Below, in pieces: positions 8,684 through 20,140 of a stretch of 38,429 nucleotides of DNA. The notes under the pieces were generated by a model. That model had not been told where the DNA came from and made no database searches. It saw nothing but the letters and a program-made list of their open reading frames with translations. The stretch comes from Gnetum montanum (lineage: Eukaryota > Streptophyta > Gnetopsida > Gnetales > Gnetaceae). How positions within the stretch are numbered: position 1 is the stretch's first letter; the number at the start of each line of letters is the position of its first letter. The stretch is taken from contig MNCI01005191.1 of assembly GCA_015680685.1 (NCBI GenBank), positions 4,390 to 42,818 on the forward strand. The letters run 5' to 3'. The position numbers were made by a program, and so were the translations under genes.

Positions 8684-10569
8684 CTACAATCAATAATAGC
8701 TGACAATAATTCCATGATCTTGCAGAAGCATTAAAGGAATGCTCAAAATATATTTAGAAATAATAAAAGACAGGAAAAACTGGCATAGCATGCTTTATCT
8801 TTTGGAACAAGTAGATAGCAAATTTTATTAAAAATAAAATGTTGGAATCCAACCAAAAATTTCTTGGGATCTTATAGATCAAACAAGGATCCAGATCAAA
8901 AGTCTATTACGTAATAGTCTAAACTAGGCAACAACTGTAAAAAGCCAAAATTATATCAATCTTTCTATCCTTTATTTACAGCTTCTTAATCTCATTAGTG
9001 TAACAATCCACTAATCTTGAGTTTTAGTCCTGATGCTTGTGAGTGTGCTTTGTTATGATGATGTGTGTGAGTTCAAGCTGATCTGTGAATCTACCTATGA
9101 TGTCATGATTGTGATGGATGAGTAGTGTAGATGACTATGTGCTCATGATTTATAAGATTTGATGCTGATTTTTCAATCTATCTATGTTTTCATAATTGTG
9201 ATTTGAGTAGTATTGATGTCATCATGATTAGTAGCACTTACTGTATGCATGGGTTATAAGTTGTGTCTCCATGTTATATATTGTTTGAATGTTTATGAAT
9301 TACCTGATTAGTAGTGCTAGCAACAAATCAGAAATCTAATGCAAGAGGCAATGGTTGGATTCCTACAAATTTGTTGCAGCCTATGCATTTAACATCGGTT
9401 GTGATTGGTTGAAGGACTATAATTCTTACCATTGAATCTCATTTATGTTAATGATTTGTTGAATGAGAAGGTACTAGATTCCTCATATTCTATTTTCAGA
9501 CTTGTCTAAAAGTGTAAATGTTTGTTGAGTAGGAAATATGTTTAAATATGCATAATGAAATGGTTTTTTTAGAAAAATGGATAGACAGATATCTGCTATT
9601 TTATTCAACAATCAAATCTTTAAAAAAGGTCTTATGGTATGTTTCAATGTAAATAAAGTTAGCTTAAATGATTAAAAAAGAAACTAAAAATATATCCATT
9701 GTTAAGGAACTGACCTATGAATCAAGTGGGAGAAACCTGACCAATAAATTATCAATATCATGGTTATGTTATTTTTAAATAATGAACATATGGAACCCTA
9801 TGTCTATTTTTGACGCAATATTCTTTTGGGTTTCGTCAATCAACAAATTATAGGTGCCCCCTCCATGGTTGTAGATAATGCAATAGTAAGTCATCTGCAT
9901 GAAACAAAAAATTTGCATTACTAGATGCTTGTAGGAGAGGGTGTTTGACTTGGTTTTATGACTTAAACTTGTACATTATCATGTGTTCATTTTGAAACCC
10001 TTCTCTTGCATGTTACGACATGATTCTTAAGAAACGCTTCTGTAAAATGAAGCATCGCCACATATTTACCATTGTTAAATATAGAAACGATATTTCTTTT
10101 TAGGACAAGAAGGAATAGGAATGGATATTGTGTTAGAAGATTTTATATTGTGTTATCTTTATTGATGAATTAGAGGACTGGTTGTGTAAATGTAGGAACC
10201 CTAATAAACAGCCTCTAAATTTCACTACAAATTTTTTTAACTGCCATACAATAAAGCATTTAAAGAAAAAATTCAATATTACTGCCAAACAATTTGTGTT
10301 TGTTTAATTGTAAATGATAGTTGGAGTCAAATGAGAAGTTGTCTTGAGCAAATATGGAAAATGATTGCACACTGAAGATGCCAAATGACATCTTTGAGAA
10401 TCTAATATTTATCTCTTGAAACAAGTTCATACTTGTACTCTTGTTGCTGGAAAATGATTGCACACTGAAGATGCCAAATAGAAAAGAGAACAAGTGACCA
10501 AAGACACTTCCAAATGCAAAGAAAGGAAGTAGACAAAGTAGGTTAATCGCCAAGAATGATATCATTAAT
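8684..10569. other. Intron 3, proximal part: AT-rich, decayed repeats
   Basis: No gene seen. There is a 14-bp perfect palindrome ctattacgtaatag near 8905-8918. An imperfect tandem duplication of about 110 bp lies in 9060-9250 (units starting 'gctgatctgtgaatctacc' and 'gctgatttttcaatctatc'). A 28-bp word containing 'attgcacactgaagatgcca' occurs twice, about 92 bp apart, near 10358 and 10450. The stretch near 10200-10240 resembles the duplicated block at 18040. Confidence 0.45.
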
Positions 10570-13440
10570 GCTTAATTGAAGTTATTCACAAATTTTAGAT
10601 GTCCATTTCCAAGCATGTTGTGCAATTGAACACTCAAAAAATAAAAATAAAAACAAAAATGTAAAAAAACATGAAAAAATGAGTCTTCACTTCCACAAAG
10701 TGGACAATGAGGAGAAACAATTCCTATATGTTGAAGACAAGGGCCAATAGAAAGACCTTGATGAACAAGACACCATAAAAGGACAAATTTTTGAAAAGTA
10801 GGAACTCTGCAAATATCTTTTATTTTCCTCATCCAAAAGTGTAGTGATATTGCATGTCCTACACCTTATTAAATTTGTTATGAATAAAAGCATTATTGAT
10901 AATAATCTCGTATGCAACTTTGAAGTTAAAAGGAAAAACAAATCTACTATCCTTTCCAAAAAGGTTGGAAAACCTCAATGCAAACTATTGTCAACTTTAA
11001 AGAAATTCTCATCATAAATTAATTTTTCAAAAAAAAATTCTCGTTTTATTCAAATCATAGAGGCTAGAAGCCTCCTATGTAATCCATCTATCACACATAC
11101 ATAGACAAGAAACTATAGTGATACCAAATTTGCTCCATCTAGTACACAATCTAGATAAATGAATAGCTCAAGCTCATTCATTAAAAGAAAGCCACCATAG
11201 GCTAATTTTTTAAGTATATCTTCTGAAACTGTAATATGATTGCAATTCTAAAAATTGCTAAGCTTGCAACATGTCTTCCAAATTTGTTTAAGAACTAGAG
11301 AACCATGAATATAAATGGTCTAAGGAAAAAGAAGATAGTGAAGAAAATTATTACAAGACCAATTGTTATCAATTTTAAGTTTAACTAAATAAATCTATTT
11401 ACCAAACATTATTTCCATCAATGCATTTTGCAATCCATTTTGCTAAAATAAAAATACCCTTGTTATAACAATTAATGAGGTTAAATCCTCCATCTTTCTT
11501 GCTACTAGTACTAATATCCCAAGCAACTCTCAACAAGTCTTTTCTATGTTGCTTTAGACCAAAGAAACTAACAAATAATTTGATCAATTGTATCATAAGA
11601 AGCTTTTGTAGGAGCCCAATAACTAGAGTAATAAAAATGAGTAGATTGAAGCATTTGTTTAATAACTAAAACTTTGCTAGCAAACGTGAGCTTTTTTTTT
11701 TATCAAGCATCTTTTCAATTTTTCAGCCACATAATTCTACAAAATATTCAAACTAGGCTCAAAAGAAAAAGAAAGAAAAATGTATTCATAATATTTTGAA
11801 AACATACACTTCTTTCAAGATTTTCCAAGGCTTAAGAGTAACCCACTCATCAATATTACCATTACAATAAATAGTCAATTTTTGCCAATTAATACGAAAG
11901 CCAAATAACATACATTAATCCTATACTCTAGCTAATAGAATATTGATATGTTGTAGAGAATTGTTAATCATAAAAAAAGAATCATATGCAAAGTGCATGT
12001 GAAGCAATTGCATACATTGATCATTAATTGAAATTCCTTTAATGATGTTCCTTTGTAGATCATAATGCAAATTATGTGAAAGAAAGTCAGCTGCAATAAT
12101 AAAAAAACATATGGGGCTAGAGGACAACCTTGATGAACTAACCACTAAAGAGAAAAGGAAAAACTCAATCCAACATTTGTAGCAACTTGAGCATTAGCAT
12201 CAATAAGCATGGTACAGCCAGTACAAATAAAATAATCACCAAATCCCACTTCACAAAGACCAGAAATAATGAAATTCTATTCCATCTTGTCGTAAAGCAT
12301 AAGATAACTTAATAAAAACAATGTCTTAATTAGGATCAAAAGCCCACTGCAGTCTCTCCTAAGCTGCAATAACATTATCCAAGATATGTCTACCTTTAAC
12401 AAAACCTATCTGCTCATGTCTAATGATATCTTCTATAATCTTCTGAATTTGGCAAGCCATACATATTGTTAAAATTTTATTAGCATTGTTAAAAAGAGTA
12501 ATAAGCCTCCAATTACCAATGTGTTGAACATCTCCATTCTTAGAAAGAGCATAAATCACACCTTTATTAATATTTTTACCAAGAGAAATTTTTCTAATAG
12601 CTTCTTAGAAAACATGAAAGAGATAACCTCCAACAATGTCCTAATGCTTCTCAAAAAAATTCAATTGGAAAACCATTAAATCCTAGAAATTTACCATCTA
12701 CTAAACTAAAAGTCGTTGCTTTGATTTCTGTCATTGTAATCTTTGCTTCAAGAATACTTCAACGTGCTTCTATATAAGATGAGGAATATGTGTACTAGAG
12801 GCCTTGAAGGTTTACTTGCTAAAACCTTCAAAAAAATGATTTGCTAAAAAATGGTTAATAATCTTAGGATTTGTGGTGATTGAATCATTTATATATAGTG
12901 ATTTGAGTTTAGGTACTTGACCCTTTTCTTTGAGAAATTAAAAAAACTTCTTACAAAGTTCATCTTCAATTTTCAGCCAAGACATGTGACTTTTAGTGAG
13001 AGCACTTTTAGATGCAATTGGGAAACCATCAAATTCTGGAGCTTTATGATCTACTAAACAAAACGTTGCTCCTTTGATTTCTTCCACTATAATTTTTGCT
13101 TCAAGAATACTTTAATGCGCTTCTACTATAAGATGAGGAATGTGCGTATTAGAGGCCTTGAAGGTTTCCTTGCTAAAACCTTCAAAAGAAAAAATAGAAG
13201 AAAATGGATTTGCTAAAAAATGGTTAAAAGTCATAGGATTTATAGTGATGGAATCATTTATATAAAGTGATTCCAGTTTAAGTACTTGATCCTTTCCTTT
13301 GAGAAATTTAAAAAACTCCTTGCAAAGCTCATCTTCAATTTGCAGCCATGACATGCAACTTTTAGTGAGAACACTTTTAAATTCAAAGGCATCCCAAAAT
13401 TGTTTAGCATAACAAGCTTTAGTCAAGGCTTCTTGAGTTT
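10570..13440 (-). mobile_element. Decayed L1-like LINE (RT to zinc-binding C-terminus) inside intron 3
   Basis: Minus-strand pieces of one non-LTR polyprotein appear in the right order. A linker region is at 13426-13112. RT start is at 12559-12359, with NWRLITLFN and GFVKGRHILDN. An RT core at about 12150-11921 includes a PLAPYVF-like stretch and FAYD where FADD/YADD is expected. A downstream region at 11596-11399 has VAWDIS..KKDGGFNLINCYNKGIFILAKW. A terminal reverse-transcriptase-type zinc-binding domain is at 10960-10572, with PTFQKFVLLWCLVHQGLSIG and PHCPLCGSEDSFFHVFLHFC. Frames are broken many times and the catalytic box is mutated. The upstream endonuclease part is absent, so it is a 5'-truncated copy. 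It contains a 353-bp tandem duplication. A related copy lies at 33120-34553. Confidence 0.85.
12663..13371. repeat. Tandem duplication (period 353 bp) within the LINE
   Basis: The block starting 'aattggaaaaccattaaatc' at about 12663 recurs as 'aattgggaaaccatcaaatt' at about 13016. The match continues through 'gcttcaagaatact', 'gaggccttgaaggttt' and 'cttttagtgaga' to about 13010 and 13371. The two units differ at perhaps a tenth of positions, so the duplication is old or reflects joining of two diverged copies. Confidence 0.75.
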
Positions 13441-14806
13441 CAAAATTAGAGAGATCTAGTCTAAAAGAATATGCATTTTCTTGATAAAATCTGCAAGCTC
13501 TTCTTAACTAACATTGGTGAAGTGCATGTGCGAAGCATTGTTTGCTACAATGGCTGATATGTTTGTGTCATGAAATGAAGTACATTGCCATGACTGACCT
13601 TTGATGCAGGGTGCTTTCTTTCCCCAGTCCTCTTCTCTAGTACACTACATGTCCACCATCTAGCAAGGAAAGTGTAAAGGCTTCCCACTTTTATATGGAC
13701 AATGTTTTATACAGTTAATAGAGCCAAAGATACTGATGAGCACTAGGGCTAATGGAGGGGGTGAAGCTTGGATCTCCATTAGTACTTGTACATTCTTGTA
13801 TAATTTAACTTATGAGATGGACATTTTTTGTTTGGAGCTTTGGTAGGGACAGCTGTAGTGTTGGACCCATAGTAAGATATAAATGTATCTGCTTGGAAAA
13901 TGGCATATGTACATGGGATTATGTCTATGGACAGATAGTTTGTTTTGTATGCTTTGCATAGACTAATATAATAGCTTTGTAAGGACTGATGTGATAATGC
14001 ATACGAGATGTGATTTCTTAGCGAATAGTTGAGTGTGGCAAGCTTGTTCTGTGATTTGTTTTTACTTTTTCTTTTCTTTTTATTTCCTTCATGTTTCTTC
14101 CTTTTGCTGTGATTATTGATCCGACAATTAGCCGATTCTAGGCGTAACACCATCGTAGTTTAGGAGTGCCATAAGGGGGTGTTACAGCAGAAATGTGTTG
14201 GTTGTGTGCAAATGAGAATGTTGTGAAAACGCCTAATCTTATTGATATTGTTTGTAAAATTTCTAGTATTGTAAGAAACCTTAAACTAAAACTGAAACCA
14301 AAATTTCATAATGTCCATAGATCCTAATAGATCTAGAGAGATCCTCTAGATCTTTTGGATCTTTTGGACCCAATAGATCCAAAAGGGCTACACATGTTAT
14401 AAAATTTCAGTTTCAATTTCATATACCATTATTACAAAATGCACACATTTTAAAAAGGGTCATATCTATGTTAGCTACATTTAAACCATAAAGTAGTTCA
14501 TATAAACATGTTCATAGTTTATATCTTCATTACAAGCACAAACTCTTCACATTGAGATTGCCATACAAAACTAGTAATCTTTAAGACTTTAATAGATTTC
14601 ATGTTAAGTCAAACAGAGAAGTTCAAAAGTAGAGATTTTTAATGAGAAGCTAGAAGAGTATAACAATGATATATCATCTATAGGAAGCCTTATTGGTTAA
14701 TCTCTTTCCCTAACATACACGAGCATGACCAGTGTGAAAGTGTCAAATGGTATTAAACCCTGGCCTACACACATGTTATCGTCAACAGGAAACACTCCCT
14801 TCTGAA
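13441..14806. other. Intron 3, middle part: no gene seen
   Basis: No recognisable coding content. There is a cluster of GATC-rich hairpins at 14329-14385 and a G-run followed by tgttacag at 14172-14187 that resembles an LTR start but has no partner. Confidence 0.4.
14329..14385. repeat. Two adjacent GATC-rich hairpins
   Basis: The first hairpin is agatctagag / ctctagatct at 14329-14338 and 14344-14353, with perfect 10-bp arms and a 5-base loop. The second is cttttggatc / gatccaaaag at 14352-14361 and 14376-14385, with perfect 10-bp arms and a 14-base loop. No role known. Confidence 0.6.
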
Positions 14807-15152
14807 TGGTGGGAGATTGGTGCTGGAAGTCTTACAGACACTCTAGGCTCTCATGTCTACAAGATATAGCATAGCCCAAATGTATAGGATGTCACATGCA
14901 TATGCGTTTGGATTATGGTGCTTTGCAGATTCAATAAAAAGCACAATATATCCTGGATTTTCATAATCTTTTTATGATATATGCCTACCCATGAAACTAG
15001 AAAATATTGATTGTGGTCTGAAAGACAAAATAGTTTTGGTCCATCAGTTTTGTATATATGGTCATTTTTGTGTTCATTAAATAATGAGGAGCATCCACCT
15101 ACATGCAGCTATCTTCCTCTGGCAATTAGCTTTTCTTCTGTGTTACATGGGG
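14807..15152. repeat. Left arm of a 346-bp inverted repeat ending at an N
   Basis: 14807-15152 is the reverse complement of 15274-15619 over the full 346 bp. The one mismatch I see is in the 'ctagaaaatattg' / 'ctagaagatattg' stretch. The left arm ends directly at N 15153 and the right arm directly at N 15620. Confidence 0.9.
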
Positions 15153-15153
15153 N

Positions 15154-15619
15154 TACCTCCGATACTATGGACATTTGAGACATATGAGATGTCCTATCTG
15201 CATCCTCATATGTTCAGGGTCATGTCCTTATCTCCAAGATGTCCCAAATGCAAAATTTTCTGTGGGGATGCATCCCCATGTAACACAGAAGAAAAGCTAA
15301 TTGCCAGAGGAAGATAGCTGCATGTAGGTGGATGCTCCTCATTATTTAATGAACACAAAAATGACCATATATACAAAACTGATGGACCAAAACTATTTTG
15401 TCTTTCAGACCACAATCAATATCTTCTAGTTTCATGGGTAGGCATATATCATAAAAAGATTATGAAAATCCAGGATATATTGTGCTTTTTATTGAATCTG
15501 CAAAGCACCATAATCCAAACGCATATGCATGTGACATCCTATACATTTGGGCTATGCTATATCTTGTAGACATGAGAGCCTAGAGTGTCTGTAAGACTTC
15601 CAGCACCAATCTCCCACCA
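15154..15619. repeat. 466-bp N-bounded segment, probably a contig placed in reverse
   Basis: The segment lies between N 15153 and N 15620. Its last 346 bp (15274-15619) are the reverse complement of the sequence ending at 15152. Its first 120 bp (15154-15273) are unique. If the segment is flipped, it overlaps the left contig for 346 bp and extends it by 120 bp towards exon 3. This is what a mis-oriented contig produces. Confidence 0.8.
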
Positions 15620-15620
15620 N

Positions 15621-15794
15621 ACACAAAAATGTTGCCTTAAATTCTTTTTCCTTGTAATGACTATACTTGCCATCTGATGGGTTAAAATCATCTGGACATA
15701 GCTCCCACTCATCAAAAGTATCATCCGATAATAGTTTGTCCTCTTCATATAACCCACATCGTTTGCATTTTTGGTCTGGTAAAGCTGTAAGAGG
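15621..15794 (-). CDS. Middle exon: Cys-containing ectodomain part of the type I membrane protein
   Basis: Acceptor: 'ttgttttatccag|CCTCTT' at 15795/15794, entering in phase 0, which fits the phase-0 end of the exon at 30876. About 58 residues: PLTALPDQKCKRCGLYEED, then DDTFDEWELCPDDF, then YKEKEFKATFLC. The CKRCG pair, the DEWELCP.DF motif and the ATFLC end are the conserved signatures I recall from this plant family. The Cys residues fit a small disulphide-bonded ectodomain. The exon runs into N 15620 directly after TGT, so its donor site and perhaps a few codons are missing. The next exon needs a phase-1 junction, which the visible sequence cannot supply. The true end is therefore unknown. 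Confidence 0.82.
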
Positions 15795-18008
15795 CTGGAT
15801 AAAACAATATAGAAACATACATTATTGCTTTCATTGGAATCTTATTCAAACAAATTGACATCGGGAATAAAAGATAATGCAAATTTAGTGCACGAACTCA
15901 GAAATAAAATATTTAAACAAAAAATTCAATAAGAGTTAAAATGTTTTGAAAACTACATCAATTATTAGCTGTAAATGAATTACCAATAAAAGATGTTCTC
16001 CAGTGCCCACATTTGTGCATTTAACTTTAATACTCTATTAAATACTTTGACTAGAATTTGTTTGGAAGCTTATATACATGGAGATTTGCCTTATGCTTCT
16101 AAGTTAATATCAATTTTTACTGAATGATTTAAACAAATTTACTATATATTCGTAGTTCTTTTTTAATTATTTATTACTTTAAGATAGAAAAATATATTTT
16201 CATTGATAGACTAGCAACGTTAAACATTATTTTTAAAAAATACTTTGATATTAATGAAAATAGGATCCATATCTTAGTTGGCATAATGTTAGAATTTCTA
16301 ATTTATTAAATAATTTAATTAATAAACTTACATAAAAAATTCAAAGGTGTTGAACTGCACTCAAATTTGGTGGACTAACTTGATTTTACATGTATAGTCC
16401 TAAATTTTTTTTCTTAATTTGAGATTTTAATATTAAACAGTAGAAGAAGTACCTTGTGGGTTCATATTTTCTAACTCAATTAAAGATTAAAATATTAATT
16501 TTTACCTAGACAACTATGACATGCTTGTGCTTGTTTTAACCAGCTCAAATTGTACAAACTATTACGTGTAAAAAGTTTAATAACAAATTGATGATAAATG
16601 TATGTTTAGTTTATCAGACTGCTTAAATATGTGTTCACTCTTGTTGTATTTATTTGTTGATAAAACTGGGATTTACTACCTATGCTCTGAAAGATTACAA
16701 TCTAGAAGAAATATAACCAATTATTTTCCGCTTAAAATAGCAAAAATGATCTACTATCTGGACACTCAACATCTCTAAAGTGTAAGGCTATACATGAAGT
16801 TTATGATATTTGATATCTGGATCCCGCACTTCCATTTTTGCCATTTTTTAAATTGTGCAAAATTTTTCACTAATAATTTTTCTATTGTTGTGATCTTGGT
16901 GTTCATATAAATATATGATATTATATTTAGAAGAAAATCCTAAATTTGTATAGTTCTAGTTATCAGGTTATGCATAAGATGAGTGCAATAATTTGTTTTT
17001 CTCAGAACAAAGATTATGCTAAAAGATTTAAATGAGTAACTTTGAGCTGCTTTGGTAGTTTCTAGTTGTCTGTTTACCTTAAGCAACTCTGACTTAGTTT
17101 TCAGTTCATCTTTAAATATATTCAAACAGAGACCTCAAATATGCTCTGTAAAAGTGTTTAATTACCAATCAATTGAAATGAAATTAAAACACAATCAAAC
17201 AATTAACTACCTCCCAAGCCATAGCTTTTGAGGTTTCTTCGTTGGTAGAGTATTTCACTAAAATGTACAGAGTACAAACAAAATGAATTGTGGATAGCTT
17301 ATAATAGTAATTATCCTAATGTTTCATATTTATTGAAAGTTGCTTCAAACTCGTTTAAGCAAATACATAATCATTACGCATTCACCTTCCATGATTAATG
17401 TTTATTTTATTTTTTTGGGAACAGTCATTTTCTCGAGATGTGATTTCTTATCAACAATCCTTTTAAAGAATAAGTGACACCAATTTGCCTACATAGATAG
17501 TCAAGAATTGCAAAACTGGAGAGATTTCACCTAACAAAGAGCTACGTAACAAATCTTGAGCACTGTCAGCTATTTGCATTTTGATATTTTGATATACACA
17601 TGTGGTGCTATCTGCATTTGCTGTTCCCAGTGCATCTAACTGCTGCTTCTAAAACCATGAAACCTTTTAACAACATCTAATGAGCATCTTTTCATGTTGC
17701 TTTGTAGCGCGCTAAGCAATTATCAAAGCTACCCAATCATTTTTGGAGATTTTAACCATAAAGTTGCAAACGAATAAATTAAAGTTGCAGGTTTAAGAAT
17801 GAAGAACATATTTTTCCAAATCCTTGTAAATTTTAAATTAAAATCAAATCTAAAATTCACTTTAAAAAAACATGATTGGTTGCAAGTTGACAAGGATATT
17901 TACTATGGTTTTAAATTCAAGTGAAAATGGAAATTGAGGTATGACAAGTGTAAAATATTTTTATCTACAATTCTATAAGTTACTGGTTTTTATGAAATTC
18001 TTAGACCT
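15795..18008. other. Intron 2, 3' part: AT-rich, no gene seen
   Basis: Reading all frames, I see no domain or repeat pattern worth naming. The composition is strongly AT-rich with short homopolymers. Confidence 0.5.
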
Positions 18009-18374
18009 GAAATTCTGGCAAAGAAACTTAAGGACCCCTAATAAACAGCTCCTACATTTTCACTGCACTTTTTTCCCAAAATCTCAAAATATGGAGTTGG
18101 ACTTACTCTAGGAACTAACAAGAACATGAATGAATGTAAGGGTGAGTTGATTAAAGGACCTATGTTTATTGAACTTAACATGTTGAAATTCTGGCAAAGA
18201 AACTGAAGGTCCCCAAATAAACAACTCCTAAATTTTCACTACAATTTTTTTCCAAAAATCATAAAACATGGGGCTGTTGCACTTGCTGGCAACTAATAAA
18301 AATATGACTCAACGTAATGGTGAGTTGATTACATGGCCTATGTTACCTCCTACCTTCATTAAACTTAACATGTT
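18009..18374. repeat. Two-unit tandem duplication of about 176 bp
   Basis: 'gaaattctggcaaagaaact' occurs at 18009 and 18185. The units then run in parallel through 'cctaataaacagctcct'-like, 'tgagttgatta' and 'acttaacatgttg' words to about 18184 and 18374. A fragment of the same unit ('cctaataaacagcctctaaa') occurs near 10199, so it belongs to a dispersed family. Confidence 0.7.
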
Positions 18375-19439
18375 GTTGACAACATTCTGATAATCAATGT
18401 ATCAATTGTGTGTTTACGAATCTTGGGTATATATCAAGGTGTAGCCTAAAAATGATGGTTGAGCCAAGCCTTGTTTGTGGCGTATAAAACCTAAAGGTGC
18501 AGTCATGATTTAATCACATTCTTCTTAGAAACATGAGAAAATGGGAATCAGCCCAATTCTAAAGCAAAAAACAACTAGACTTCACAAGCATTCAGATTTG
18601 AGCATGTAAACACCAGATAAACATAAATCCACTCCAAAATCAAATAGAGACATCTGATTATACTTTGATTTTGAAAGTTACCCACTTTATGACAAATTTG
18701 TGCATGGAAACATGAAATAAGGGCTCAATCCTCAAATTACTTAGAGGATTGATGCTACAACATCTAATTAATGCTAAGAAACATATTGGTAAGCTAATTC
18801 TTTAACATAAATGTTACATACATGTTAGTTAAAGAGAAATTAACGCTTGAAAGTAAGAGAAAATGCTTGAAACAACCAGGAGAAGAGAGAATTACAAAAA
18901 AGGTTCTTCACCTTCTGTTACTCTAGAAAGTTCACAATGCTTGTACATCACATATATTCCATCAAGTTCGCTCAAAGAGGGTTCACATCCTTTTATAGTG
19001 TACGAGAAGGCAAATGCAAATTGTGCACCCACGTGCAATGGCCCATGGCAGAGACTCCTAAACCTGACTTTGCTAACATATACTTCTAATTTGATTTTAG
19101 GAAAATATAAGACTGGTAACTAATGACTAAGGGAGGAAAACATTTAAACATAACTTCTGGACATAAAAACTAAGACAACACAAGCATGATTACACTTTAG
19201 ACAATAACAAAGGGCATGGAATAAATCTTTGTGTTCAACAATATTATTTCAACAAATATTATAAGTTTAATATTAAATATTATTTTCTTAATAAATTTTT
19301 AAGCTCAAATAACTTCACAACCATAGGTCCAATTGAGACGAACCACGTGCCATCAGGTTTGTAATTGAATGTACTTCATGTTTATGCAAACTATTTCATA
19401 GTTGAATTGACGGAGTTTGCTACATCTCTCTATTTTAAT
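18375..19439. other. Intron 2: no gene seen, dispersed repeat near 18440-18510
   Basis: The words 'caaggtgtagcctaaaaatg' near 18437 and the following bases recur with few changes near 29395 on the same strand, so part of this stretch belongs to a dispersed repeat family. The open frame at 18863-19123 matches nothing I recognise. Confidence 0.4.
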
Positions 19440-20140
19440 TCTGGAGAATACGTTGGACTGGTTCCCACCCAAGCGTTGTTTCTCCTCCAGGTCCTTGCTG
19501 GTACAACAGTCATGCAAGTTGTGGCCTCGGCAACCACAGTGGCTAAAAGTAAGGACCTTCTTGGGTCAAAACTGTGCAATGTGCACAATACTCCCACAAG
19601 TAACACAGGGAGGAAGAACGTTCTCAATTTCAACCTAAAGTACGTCTGTTCCCCATCTAATGGAAGAGTTTGATTTTTGTAACCTTACAAGGGTCTTCCA
19701 AGCACAACTAAACACAGAATCTAATGATAACCAAGTGTGATCACTATGAGGAAGCCTTGTCTAAGTAAATGAGTTCTCCAAACTAGTAGGCCAACTACTC
19801 CAGCAACCCTCTTATCCAATATTCAACGAGAAATTTGGGTATTCCAATCCATATAAACGCTCTTTCAAATAAAGAGGTGTCAAACTATGCATAAGTCTTC
19901 TTTTGGACTAGGGCCATGCCCAGGGCCTAGAAGAACACTCGCAGTCTTGCTCAAACTAAAAACAAAAGAGCAATACGCCATTTGACATGGCTAGGATTGC
20001 AAATGGCTTGACTCCCATCCATCACATTGCCGCCCAGTCCTAGATCTAGTCAATCCCAGGCCTAGGACCAACAGAAACAAACTTCCCAATAAGGGCAAAC
20101 TCTATTGTTTCATCTGCAGTGTCACAAAAAGCATCAAGCA
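19440..20140 (-). pseudogene. Decayed DUF4283/zinc-knuckle retroelement protein (LINE ORF1-like)
   Basis: A single minus-strand frame from about 20140 to 19440 can be read through roughly ten stops without a frameshift. It begins with ETIEFALIGKFVSVGPRPGID, the usual opening of DUF4283, and continues with a WPxSKRRLMHSLTPLY-like block and LYGLEYPNFSLNIG in the place of 'VWVRLPNLPLEFW'. It ends with two CCHC-type knuckles. The first (CVTCGSIVHIAQF) has its last Cys changed to a stop. The second (FSHCGCRGHNLHDC) has lost its first Cys. Known members are the first protein of plant L1-type LINEs or related retroelement proteins that bind nucleic acid. No matching RT follows on the left, so it is a fragment. 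The many stops show it is not functional. Confidence 0.65.

Noticed and set aside
14171-14190. G-run followed by tgttacag, like a polypurine tract and LTR start
   Set aside because: No second LTR copy, no matching end and no coding remnant upstream in plus orientation.
14807-15619. Long inverted repeat as a foldback transposon or small-RNA hairpin locus
   Set aside because: Arms end exactly at assembly Ns and the same pattern recurs at 6146-6885; an assembly fault is the simpler explanation.
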